A DNA stretch of 17,323 nt. It comes from a bacterium. Lineage in GTDB: Bacteria > Bdellovibrionota > FAC87 > UBA2466. Position numbers and translations under genes: made by a program. The stretch covers positions 1 to 17,323 of the forward strand of contig JAIEOG010000060.1 of the NCBI GenBank assembly GCA_019750655.1, read 5' to 3'. Positions within the stretch are counted from its first letter, which is position 1. The number at the start of each line of letters is the position of its first letter. The notes beneath the pieces are model-generated. The model ran no database searches. It saw nothing but the letters and a program-made list of their open reading frames with translations, and had not been told where the DNA came from. Below are positions 7,530 through 14,149 of this stretch, piece by piece.

Positions 7530-8231
7530 TCAGCGGGCCTCCAGAAGCGCTTTTTCCAGCACCTCTCCCAAGGCCTCACCGCACTTGAGCAACATCGAAT
7601 AAAACTGCTCGTCAAAAGACTCCCCCGGATCGATGTAGTCCGAAGGAACCTTCAACGCTAAGAATGGAATCGATAGCCCCGCACAGAGCTTCGCGACCGT
7701 CGCCGCTTCCATCTCAATCAACTGAACGCCCTGTGCCGCCATCACCTCTCGTTCGTCACAAGGCGCCACTAGAGAATTACCGGTGCCCACACTCACACGG
7801 CGTAGCCCTTCGAAGGCTTTCCAGTCCGGTGCAAATACAGGGTAGCCGCCTTTGAGGTAAGCCGCGAAGTTTCCAATATTCGATCGCCGATCGAGGAAAC
7901 ATACGGGTTTATCGACCAAGCAGACTTCCCCCAAGGCCAGGCCACTCGCCTTGAGTGCCCCTGCGGTGCCCGCATTGATTAGAAGATCTGGTTTGCTCTG
8001 TAAAACTTCGGGGAGCACGGCGAACAGTGCTGCCTCGGCCCCCACTTGCGGAACCCTGTAGGTCGGATCCGTTTCGGACCAGACGATCGTCACTTCCTTC
8101 TGCCCTACACGGCCTTCAAAACGCGTCACGGGCACACCTAGGGCGTTGTTGCGCTGCCCCTTCCAACCCAAGCGCCTGACTAACGCGCCGCCCTCTTCAG
8201 GCAAAGCGAAGTAAATAAGAACCTTCCTCAT
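7530..8231 (-). CDS. mtnN: 5'-methylthioadenosine/S-adenosylhomocysteine nucleosidase
   Basis: The 233-residue protein of the PNP/UDP phosphorylase superfamily should hydrolyse methylthioadenosine or S-adenosylhomocysteine to adenine plus a thioribose product, in the cytoplasm. Visible landmarks are FALPEE near the N-terminus (acid residues 12-13), LINAGTAG (84-91), SVGTGNSL (147-154), the IEMEAA substrate-binding segment (E173-M174-E175) and the catalytic-Asp site PSD (D198). These match E12, E174 and D197 of the E. coli enzyme in spacing. Some stretches (TGxSL, DYIDPGESFDEQF) look closer to the plant-type branch. ATG 8231 is chosen because it starts the beta strand RKVLIYFAL; reading on to 8594 would enter the divergent lipoprotein gene. 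No ribosome site is visible, but TATTTT lies 6 nt before the ATG. It forms an operon with the Tsr3-like gene, one base apart. Confidence 0.82.
   Translation of the reverse strand: MRKVLIYFALPEEGGALVRRLGWKGQRNNALGVPVTRFEGRVGQKEVTIVWSETDPTYRVPQVGAEAALFAVLPEVLQSKPDLLINAGTAGALKASGLALGEVCLVDKPVCFLDRRSNIGNFAAYLKGGYPVFAPDWKAFEGLRRVSVGTGNSLVAPCDEREVMAAQGVQLIEMEAATVAKLCAGLSIPFLALKVPSDYIDPGESFDEQFYSMLLKCGEALGEVLEKALLEAR
7538..7542 (-). promoter_or_regulatory. Ribosome binding site inside mtnN for the Tsr3-like gene
   Basis: GGAGG on the minus strand, within the last codons of the nucleosidase gene, is 9 nt before GTG 7528. It is the strongest Shine-Dalgarno site in the window and indicates translation coupled to the upstream gene. 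Confidence 0.75.
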
Positions 8232-8313
8232 CCACGCAAAATATGGGTTTTCCCACACAATTGGGAGCGAAAAATCTTCACTTTTAGAGCCGATAATAGA
8301 AGAGCGCCCCTCT

Positions 8314-8319
8314 AAGGAG
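8314..8319 (+). promoter_or_regulatory. Ribosome binding site supporting a TTG start at 8326
   Basis: AAGGAG lies 6 nt before TTG 8326, the frame of the long lipoprotein. The ATG at 8321 is only one base beyond the site and opens an unrelated 115-codon frame. Confidence 0.7.
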
Positions 8320-8325
8320 AATGTA

Positions 8326-10626
8326 TTGCTTTCGCTCCAGTCAAAAGCGAGCTGGCTATCCGTGTTTCTACTTCTTTTGGGCCTCTCCACGCTCACAGCT
8401 TGCGGCACTGGAATCACCGTTCTCGTTCCGGCGGAAGCGCCTGAAGATCCAGGTACGGATCCCGACCTCGATGCGGACGACGACGGCGTCCCGGATGATC
8501 TGGATAACTGCCCCTCCCTTGCCAATATCGACCAAGCCGATGCGGATAGCGATGACGTCGGCGATGCCTGCGATGTTTGCTTTGGCAGCGACAATGCCGA
8601 CGCCGACAGCGACGGCTATTGCGATAGCATCGATACTTGCCCCGGTGGAGACGATAGCACTGCCGTAGATTCCGACGGCGATGGCAGCTGCGATGCCGCC
8701 GACCTCTGTACCGGAGATGACAGCTATGGAGACACCGACCACGATGGCATGTGCGATCGCGAATACTGCGACGGGCACGATGAAGATCTCGATGGCCTCG
8801 TTGATTGCTACGACCCGGATTGCGGCTGTATCGAGTCTTCCTGTAACAACGGGCAGGATGACGACTTGGATGGCGATCTAGACTGCGCAGACCCCGATTG
8901 CAGCACCGATCCTGTCTGCATCCCTCCAGAAGATTGCAACAATAGCGTGGATGACGACACCGATGGATTAATCGATTGCGCGGACTCCGATTGCGCCTGC
9001 ACCGAAACCACTTGCAACGATGGGTTGGACAACGACCTGGACACCAACGTCGATTGCAGTGACTCAGACTGCAGCAGCGATCCGGTTTGCATCCCTGCGG
9101 AGGATTGCACCAACGGGATCGATGATGACAGCGATGGGGATACGGATTGCAGCGATAGCGATTGCAGCAGTGATTTGAGCTGTATCCCGACCGAGGATTG
9201 TACCAACGGCATAGATGATGACTTGGATGGCGATGCAGACTGCGTCGACACCGAGTGCATTTTCGGTTCTGACTGCGGACTAACCGCAACCACTGCGTAC
9301 CAAGGGCGGATTTTCCGTTTTTTCCTTACCACCCTGAGTTACGAAGACGCCGACATTCGATGCACTGGCCAAGGTGGCTCACTAGCCAAAGTAGACGCCC
9401 AACCCCTAGAAGATGCCTTATCCGCTCGCCTTTCCGGGCAGTTTGCTTGGATTGGAGTGCGAGACGCCACGGGAGCCGGCTTTACGTACCCGGACAGCAA
9501 TCCTATTTCCACTTTCTATTGGAGCCCCGGAGAACCTACCCAAACAGGGGCGGGCATCTGCGGTTTCCTCGCATCGGCATCCGATTGGGCCGCAAACTCT
9601 TGCGCCGCGACGTATGGCTATATCTGTGAGTTCAGCAGCTGTGGGTCGGGCCCCTGCCCTGAGCAAACCTGCACGGACGGACTAGACGAAGACTCGGATG
9701 GGCAGACGGATTGCACCGACGCCGACTGCGCATTCGATCTAGCTTGCGTTCATGAAAACTGCGCGGACGGCAAAGACAACGATTATGACGGCGACACCGA
9801 CTGTTCAGACGCCGATTGCAACGGCGACGCCAGCTGCCCCGCATCTGAATCCTGTAATAACGGCATAGATGACGATGGCGATATGGACACCGATTGCGAC
9901 GATGCGGATTGCGCAAGTGCCGCCGAGTGCCAACCGGAGATCTGTACTAACGGGGTCGACGATAATTCAAACGGCGACGTGGACTGCCTTGACACAGACT
10001 GCAGCGGCAGCCCTGATTGTACTTTCGAAGATTGCACGAACGCTTCGGACGACGATGGCGACACTCTCGTAGACTGCGCAGATAGCTATTGCATACTTGA
10101 CCCGGCCTGCGTGGAAGATTGCTCCAATGGCCTCGATGATGACGTAGACGGATTCACAGACTGCGCGGACAATCAGTGCACCGGCGACCCTGCGTGTGCG
10201 GAGCAATGTGCTAATAACAGCGACGACGATTTCGACGGCCAAACGGATTGCGATGACAGCGACTGCACGACGGACATTGCTTGTTTGTCCAGTTATAGCT
10301 ATGGAGGTCACACTTACGATCTCTACCCAACCAGCACAAACTGGGCGACAGCGGCAGCTAATTGCCGCAACCTAGGCCATTACCTCATGGTTGTGAGCGA
10401 TGCCGGGGAGCTAAACTACTTCAACAACATCTTGACTATACGCGATATGAACATCTGGGTAAACGCGACCGATGCCGCTTCAGAAGGCACGTGGGTGGAC
10501 GACCATGGAAACGCAGTGCCGTACTTCAACTCTATGCCCACGAGTGGCGCGAACTGCGGAATTCAGAAGGCCAACATCGGACAAGACTTCTGCAACTTGA
10601 GCTATCCCTATATTTGCGAATATTAG
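8326..10626 (+). CDS. Lipoprotein with 13 Asp/Cys-rich repeats and two C-type lectin domains
   Basis: The 766-residue product uses a TTG start, backed by AAGGAG 6 nt upstream. The lipobox LTAC places the lipid-bearing Cys at residue 26. Residues about 44-130 are thrombospondin type-3-like (DADDDGVPDDLDNCP and similar), expected to bind calcium. Six repeats of the C.NG.DDD.DG..DC.D.DC type follow (147-317), then C-type lectin domain 1 (320-436), seven more repeats (448-653), and C-type lectin domain 2 (655-766) closing with YICEY. Domain 1 has GEPT and DWAANSC where calcium-dependent lectins have EPN or QPD and WND, so its sugar site is altered; domain 2 lacks EPN/QPD too. The repeats resemble MopE/myxobacterial metal-binding motifs. 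The protein is probably a calcium-stiffened surface adhesin (inference). Confidence 0.88.
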   Translation: MLSLQSKASWLSVFLLLLGLSTLTACGTGITVLVPAEAPEDPGTDPDLDADDDGVPDDLDNCPSLANIDQADADSDDVGDACDVCFGSDNADADSDGYCDSIDTCPGGDDSTAVDSDGDGSCDAADLCTGDDSYGDTDHDGMCDREYCDGHDEDLDGLVDCYDPDCGCIESSCNNGQDDDLDGDLDCADPDCSTDPVCIPPEDCNNSVDDDTDGLIDCADSDCACTETTCNDGLDNDLDTNVDCSDSDCSSDPVCIPAEDCTNGIDDDSDGDTDCSDSDCSSDLSCIPTEDCTNGIDDDLDGDADCVDTECIFGSDCGLTATTAYQGRIFRFFLTTLSYEDADIRCTGQGGSLAKVDAQPLEDALSARLSGQFAWIGVRDATGAGFTYPDSNPISTFYWSPGEPTQTGAGICGFLASASDWAANSCAATYGYICEFSSCGSGPCPEQTCTDGLDEDSDGQTDCTDADCAFDLACVHENCADGKDNDYDGDTDCSDADCNGDASCPASESCNNGIDDDGDMDTDCDDADCASAAECQPEICTNGVDDNSNGDVDCLDTDCSGSPDCTFEDCTNASDDDGDTLVDCADSYCILDPACVEDCSNGLDDDVDGFTDCADNQCTGDPACAEQCANNSDDDFDGQTDCDDSDCTTDIACLSSYSYGGHTYDLYPTSTNWATAAANCRNLGHYLMVVSDAGELNYFNNILTIRDMNIWVNATDAASEGTWVDDHGNAVPYFNSMPTSGANCGIQKANIGQDFCNLSYPYICEY
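8764..9276 (+). repeat. Six tandem Asp/Cys-rich repeats (first array)
   Basis: Coding repeats of about 27-31 residues start at lipoprotein residues 147, 172, 203, 229, 260 and 291. The consensus is C-[NT]-[ND]-G-x-D-D-D-x-D-G-x-x-D-C-x-D-x-[DE]-C, often followed by SSDPVC. The repeats at 260 and 291 are nearly identical (DCTNGIDDD), which points to recent duplication. Confidence 0.85.
9283..9633 (+). other. C-type lectin domain 1 (within the lipoprotein)
   Basis: It has the fold landmarks YEDADIRC, LAKV, WIGVRD, GYICEF and four Cys (346, 412, 426, 434) in the usual order. It divides the two repeat arrays. Confidence 0.8.
9667..10284 (+). repeat. Seven tandem Asp/Cys-rich repeats (second array)
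   Basis: Copies start at residues 448, 478, 509, 539, 569, 598 and 627, with the same consensus as the first array and slightly more divergence. The periodicity is 29-31 residues. Confidence 0.85.
10288..10623 (+). other. C-type lectin domain 2 (C-terminus of the lipoprotein)
   Basis: NWATAAANCRNLG, IWVNATD, SEGTWVDDHG and PYICEY are C-type lectin landmarks, with Cys at 680, 744, 756 and 764. The EPN/QPD and WND motifs of sugar-binding members are absent. Confidence 0.75.
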
Positions 10627-10648
10627 AACGCCGGTGTACCACTGCTGC

Positions 10649-11395
10649 ATGGTTTTAATCACAGGTGCCAGCAGTGGAATTGGCGAAGCGTGTGCGAAAG
10701 CGTTTGCTGAGCGCAATCTCGATCTCGTCCTAGTGGCCCGCCGCCTTCCACTCCTCGACAAACTCGGTCGTGAACTCTCCAGCCGCTTTGGTGTACGTGT
10801 CCAAACAGTGGAGTTGGATGTTTCGGACAAAGAAGGTGTCGCGAGATTTGCACAGAAAGAATCCCGACTGCTTTCCCAAGTCACGGTTCTTGTAAACAAT
10901 GCCGGCCTCGCAAAGGGCATGGCGACGATTCAAGAGGGCAAGACCGACGACTGGGACACCATGATCGACACCAATCTAAAGGGCCTGCTCTATGTGACAC
11001 ATGCCCTACTGCCGCATTTCACTCAGAAGAAATCGGGACACATCGTCAATCTTGGATCGGTTGCGGGCCATTGGACCTACCCGCGCGGCAATATTTATTG
11101 CGCCACCAAAAGCGCTGTCCACGCATTGAATGAAGCGATGCGCCTGGACCTCCATGGACTCGGCATTCGAGTGACGGAGATTAGCCCTGGCATGGTAGAG
11201 ACCGATTTCAGCCGAGTCCGGTTGGGAGACGAAGAAAAAGCCCGCGCCGTTTACGCCGGGCTTGAGGCACTCACAGCCGAGGACGTCGCTCAGGCGGTAG
11301 TCTGGGCAGTCGATCGCCCCGCGCGAGTGAACATCCAAGAGATCATTCTCTACCCTACCGCCCAAGCTTCCCCGACCCTGGTGCAGCGCAGTTAA
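10649..11395 (+). CDS. YdfG-like short-chain dehydrogenase/reductase
   Basis: The 248-residue cytoplasmic NAD(P)-dependent oxidoreductase has the same length as E. coli YdfG, the NADP-dependent 3-hydroxy acid dehydrogenase that also reduces malonic semialdehyde, and is similar all along. Landmarks are the cofactor loop TGASSGIG (5-12), Arg-Arg at 31-32 (suggesting NADP), NNAG (83-86), DDWDTMIDTN (100-109) and the catalytic set N109, S137, Y150 and K154. ATG 10649 matches the family N-terminus; an in-frame GTG at 10634 would add five residues. It starts 22 nt after the lectin lipoprotein's stop, so co-transcription is possible, though no functional tie is evident. No convincing ribosome site is visible. 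Confidence 0.88.
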   Translation: MVLITGASSGIGEACAKAFAERNLDLVLVARRLPLLDKLGRELSSRFGVRVQTVELDVSDKEGVARFAQKESRLLSQVTVLVNNAGLAKGMATIQEGKTDDWDTMIDTNLKGLLYVTHALLPHFTQKKSGHIVNLGSVAGHWTYPRGNIYCATKSAVHALNEAMRLDLHGLGIRVTEISPGMVETDFSRVRLGDEEKARAVYAGLEALTAEDVAQAVVWAVDRPARVNIQEIILYPTAQASPTLVQRS

Positions 11396-11412
11396 AAGCC
11401 GACGCAAGGCGC

Positions 11413-11442
11413 TTGTCATCCACGCGATCCTCTCTCTAGAAT
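11413..11442 (+). promoter_or_regulatory. Sigma-70-type promoter for the PLD-like gene, implying a leaderless mRNA
   Basis: TTGTCA (11413-11418), an 18-bp spacer and TAGAAT (11437-11442) each match consensus at five of six positions. The -10 box ends 6 nt before the ATG at 11449, so transcription would begin at or next to the start codon. There is no Shine-Dalgarno site. Confidence 0.6.
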
Positions 11443-11448
11443 GCGCCC

Positions 11449-12603
11449 ATGCTATTTAAAAATCTGGCTCTAGGATTCCTTCTAGCCCTCAACGCTTACG
11501 CAGCGGGCCCGCAGCTTGTGCTGACACTGCCCGTGGAAACGAAGCTCCGCGTCCCGCAAGGCGTCGCAGACACACTGGAAACCTGGGTCGAAATGTTTAA
11601 TAGCGCCAAGGACTCTCACTCCAGCATCGACATCGAACAGTTCTACATCAGCGATGCCGCAGGCGAGCCGATGGAAGAAGTTCTCGATGCCATCAAGGCC
11701 GCGGCCGGCCGAGGAGTTCCCGTCCGACTGATTGTCGATAAAACGTTTTTGAAGAACCAACCCGAAGGCGCCACAGCGCTCACCAACATTGAAAACATCG
11801 AAGTGCGTATCATCGACTACACCAAGCTAGGTGGGGGCGTGCAGCACTCAAAGTATTTCATCGTCGGCGGCACGGATGCTTACTTGGGCAGCGCCAATTT
11901 TGACTGGCGCGCGCTCAAGCACATTCATGAGACGGGCATTCGCACACAAGACAAGCATGTCGTGAGCTCGCTTCAGGCGATCTTTGAGAAAGATTGGGAC
12001 CGCGCAGCGCGCACAGGCACTGTTCAATTGGCCGCGCTAGGCAGCTCGCCCAAGATATCTAAGGCCGGCAGCCTGCATTTTGCCGCCTCACCTGTAGCCG
12101 ACTTACCCTCCAGCGTCACAAGCACTGTCGACACGCTTCTGTCGCTCATCGCAGGAGCAAAGCAATCCATTCAACTCCAGACTATGGAATACACGACCTC
12201 CGTGTATGGAAAACAAACGCGTTGGACAGAGCTCCAAGCAGCACTGCTAAAGGCAGCCGAAAGGCTGAACAAGCCGGGGGAATCTGCAAAAGTCCAAGTA
12301 CTGCTCGACAAGACAAAAGAAACACAGCCGGGAGTCAAAGAACTCGTGGCGGGTGGAGTAGAAGTCCGTGCCGTCGAGATCCCACAATACTCGGGTGGGC
12401 CGATCCCTTACGCGCGCCTCATCCACAGCAAGTTCCTTATCGTCGATGGCAAGACATTCTGGCTGGGAACGGATAATTACGGGCGTAGCTATTACTACGG
12501 CTCCCGCGGCGTGGGCGTTGTCTCCTCGGACAAAAAAGCTGTCCCACAACTAGAGAGCATCTTCGACGATCTCTGGACTAGCACTTACGCGAAAAAACTC
12601 TAG
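11449..12603 (+). CDS. Secreted phospholipase-D-superfamily protein (PLD3/4-like)
   Basis: The 384-residue protein has a Sec signal (MLFKNLALGFLLALNAYAA) and two PLD half-domains. The first HKD motif is HSKYFIVGGTDAYLGSAN (133-150), with Gly140 where the usual Asp stands. The second is HSKFLIVDGKTFWLGTDN (326-343), with H326, K328 and D333 intact. The context around motif 1 (YLGSANFDWRALKHIHETG) and the layout resemble the PLD3/PLD4 and poxvirus K4/F13 branch, whose members include 5' exonucleases and phosphodiesterases. It is probably a periplasmic or secreted phosphodiesterase acting on nucleic acid or lipid; the substrate is undetermined. Its TAG overlaps the stop of the convergent permease gene (CTAG, 12600-12603). 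Confidence 0.87.
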   Translation: MLFKNLALGFLLALNAYAAGPQLVLTLPVETKLRVPQGVADTLETWVEMFNSAKDSHSSIDIEQFYISDAAGEPMEEVLDAIKAAAGRGVPVRLIVDKTFLKNQPEGATALTNIENIEVRIIDYTKLGGGVQHSKYFIVGGTDAYLGSANFDWRALKHIHETGIRTQDKHVVSSLQAIFEKDWDRAARTGTVQLAALGSSPKISKAGSLHFAASPVADLPSSVTSTVDTLLSLIAGAKQSIQLQTMEYTTSVYGKQTRWTELQAALLKAAERLNKPGESAKVQVLLDKTKETQPGVKELVAGGVEVRAVEIPQYSGGPIPYARLIHSKFLIVDGKTFWLGTDNYGRSYYYGSRGVGVVSSDKKAVPQLESIFDDLWTSTYAKKL

Positions 12604-13043
12604 TCACCCTTTGAGCGAAAGTGGCTCACGTCAATGGCAGGAGTTCCTGTATCCCGATCGCCTTTGCGCAGGCCTTTGCGGCCTTCGGCTGCGAGCCTGC
12701 AGTAACACTTGCGGATATCGCGCAACTCCCGCTCACTCAGCTCCTCAATATCCATGAGCGCCACGTGCGCTCCCCGCGTCGCTCGGATTAACTCGTCCAG
12801 CTTAAGTTGCACGGCCTGAGCTTCTCGGTTCTGCGTGTTCTGGATCAAGAAGACCATCATGAATGTGATGATGGTCGTTCCGGTATTGATCACAAGCTGC
12901 CAAGTATCACTGAAGTGAAAAATCGGCCCCGTAACCAACCAAACCGCCACAACCAGTACTGCCAAGCCAAAGGAAAATGGACGGCCTGCAAGCCAGGCGG
13001 TTTGATTCGCAAAGCGATCGAAGAGACCATTGCCCAACTTCAT
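12600..13043 (-). CDS. Low-affinity iron permease-family membrane protein
   Basis: The 147-residue protein matches the Iron_permease (PF04120) pattern: a first membrane helix (about 23-43), then FSDTWQLVINTGTTIITFMM (44-63) leading into the second helix, then FLIQNTQNREAQAVQLKLDE and the helical ELIRAT...IEELSERELRDI. A Lys/Arg-rich tail follows. The family name comes from yeast Fet4; for short bacterial two-helix members an iron-transport role is unproven. ATG 13043 overlaps the HutD-like gene's TGA (ATGA), and GGAAGG (13050-13055) lies 6 nt upstream. It is the last gene of a three-gene operon. Confidence 0.85.
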   Translation of the reverse strand: MKLGNGLFDRFANQTAWLAGRPFSFGLAVLVVAVWLVTGPIFHFSDTWQLVINTGTTIITFMMVFLIQNTQNREAQAVQLKLDELIRATRGAHVALMDIEELSERELRDIRKCYCRLAAEGRKGLRKGDRDTGTPAIDVSHFRSKGD

Positions 13044-13642
13044 TTCTCACCTTCCTTAAGCAAATGGATAACAGTCCAAAGAGCGGTTGCACGCTCCACT
13101 GCACGTGCGCGCAGATTCAAATATTCTTTGTCGGAATTCCGCGCCGCGCTAAACGTGTCCCCCGGCGCTAGTGCAAAACGCCCCCCACCGTTGGGCTCGA
13201 AGATTTCAAGACGGCCTTCGACACAATGGACGAAATGCCTTTGCCCTGCGACCGGTAGCTGCATTTCCTCCTCGGGAGAGAAATAGGACGGGTAACTACT
13301 ACCACGAGCCTTGCCCCGCAGCGTGAAGAGATTGAAGTCTTCCGTAGGTGAGGAAAGCTCTAGGTGTGTGGCATCATCGCCTGAGAATCGGTATGCGACC
13401 ATCGCCGAGACCGATCGTTTTTTGGCTCCCGAAAGCAGAGTGCCCGACCCTCGCAGCAGCACCAAGCTGCGATCATAACCGGGGTACGAGGAAAAAGGCC
13501 CCGACCCTGCCACGGCCGCACGGCTTAGACGCCAAAGAAAAGGCTCCGAAGCTTCTCTGGCAATCTCGCGCGTGGTGCCCTGGCCGTTTTTCCAGGGGCT
13601 CTCGACGAGATCCTGGAAGCGGATGACTTGGGCTTCTAGCAC
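13040..13642 (-). CDS. HutD/Ves-family cupin protein
   Basis: The 200-residue protein has the HutD/Ves (PF05962) signature: SPWKNGQGTTREIA near residues 15-28, FLWRLSRAAV, GPFSSYPGYDRSLVLL, GSGTLL, and a C-terminal cupin half (LFTLRGKARG ... CVEGRLEIF ... LAPGDTF). HutD is associated with histidine utilisation and Ves with cold-induced expression in E. coli, but the biochemical role is not settled, and no hut gene is present here. The start is GTG 13642, with GGGAG about 13 nt upstream; it overlaps the response regulator's stop by 7 nt (GTGCTAG). It is the middle gene of the operon. Confidence 0.85.
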   Translation of the reverse strand: MLEAQVIRFQDLVESPWKNGQGTTREIAREASEPFLWRLSRAAVAGSGPFSSYPGYDRSLVLLRGSGTLLSGAKKRSVSAMVAYRFSGDDATHLELSSPTEDFNLFTLRGKARGSSYPSYFSPEEEMQLPVAGQRHFVHCVEGRLEIFEPNGGGRFALAPGDTFSAARNSDKEYLNLRARAVERATALWTVIHLLKEGEK

Positions 13643-14004
13643 GGGCCGCCTGCTCCCAGAGCCCGCACGGCTGATTGGAGGGCTGTCACTGAAAACGGCT
13701 TAGCGAAGAATGCAGATGCCCCCGCCGCACTCGCGCGATCCTGGCATTCTTTCAGAGCGTGTGCCGTCATTACGAAAACGGGAGGCATTTCTTCTTTAGT
13801 GCGGTGGAGCGCTTCTAAGGCCTCTATCCCATCGCCGTCTGGTAACGAGACATCCAGGAGGATGAGATCGTAGCTCTTTGCCTCAATCCCATTACGAAAA
13901 CCGTCCAAAGTCCGGGCCTGCTCCACCGACCACCCTTCGCGTTTCAGGATGGTTTTCACGAGCAGGTAGTTTGTGTCGTTGTCTTCCACGATGAGCGCTT
14001 CCAT
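13636..14004 (-). CDS. Single-domain response regulator (CheY-like receiver)
   Basis: The 122-residue protein is one receiver domain with no output domain. It has acidic E8/D9, phospho-acceptor D51 (LILLDVSLPDGDG), T80 (VFVMTAH) and K102 (FFAKPF). It should be phosphorylated by an unlinked histidine kinase, as none is in the window, and act by protein contact. The frame stays open upstream to 14208, but the receiver fold begins at MEALIVEDND, so ATG 14004 is used. There is no ribosome site. It is the first gene of the operon with the HutD-like and permease genes. Confidence 0.88.
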   Translation of the reverse strand: MEALIVEDNDTNYLLVKTILKREGWSVEQARTLDGFRNGIEAKSYDLILLDVSLPDGDGIEALEALHRTKEEMPPVFVMTAHALKECQDRASAAGASAFFAKPFSVTALQSAVRALGAGGPC

Positions 14005-14010
14005 GCCTAA

Positions 14011-14040
14011 ACGGTACCGATACCGCCGGGCGTAAATCAA
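14011..14040 (-). promoter_or_regulatory. Possible leaderless-type promoter for the response-regulator operon
   Basis: On the minus strand, TTGATT (14040-14035), an 18-bp spacer and TACCGT (14016-14011) are followed by 6 nt and then ATG 14004. The spacing is the same as for the PLD-like gene. The -10 fits only the loose TANNNT pattern. The rest of the 145-bp divergent spacer (14005-14149) shows nothing else firm. Confidence 0.4.
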
Positions 14041-14136
14041 GGATATTACGAAGCTATCTGAACTGTGCGGCCCTCCACAATTCCCACACAATATCCTGCG
14101 AAACTGGAGACTACGAAAAGCCTGCAAGGCTGTCTC

Positions 14137-14142
14137 AAGAGG
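14137..14142 (+). promoter_or_regulatory. Ribosome binding site for the GTG start at 14150
   Basis: AAGAGG lies 7 nt before GTG 14150, where a Sec signal peptide begins in the long frame. A small hairpin (AGCCT-GCA-AGGCT) sits just upstream. Confidence 0.6.
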
Positions 14143-14149
14143 TACGTTT

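Noticed and set aside
7190..7588. Plus-strand frame of 132 codons
   Set aside because: It is antisense to the Tsr3-like gene; composition is Arg/Pro/His-rich and no signal supports it.
7529..7615. N-terminal extension of the Tsr3-like frame
   Set aside because: It duplicates the coding region of the nucleosidase C-terminus; GTG 7528 with GGAGG is the better start.
8232..8594. N-terminal extension of the nucleosidase reading frame
   Set aside because: It would overlap the divergent lipoprotein gene by about 270 bases, is low-complexity Ser-rich, and the family fold starts at ATG 8231.
8414..9332. Two long minus-strand frames (Arg/Cys/His-rich and Ser/Gln-rich)
   Set aside because: They mirror the Asp/Cys repeat array on the + strand; their periodicity is inherited from it and no start signal is present.
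8764..10284. Regular repeats of about 90 bp, at first glance like a CRISPR or satellite array
   Set aside because: The repeats are protein-coding, divergent at DNA level, in frame, and have no constant-repeat/unique-spacer structure.
14041..14096. GGATATT ... AATATCC inverted repeat in the divergent spacer
   Set aside because: The 7-bp arms are far apart (about 42 bp) in AT-containing sequence, so chance is a sufficient explanation.
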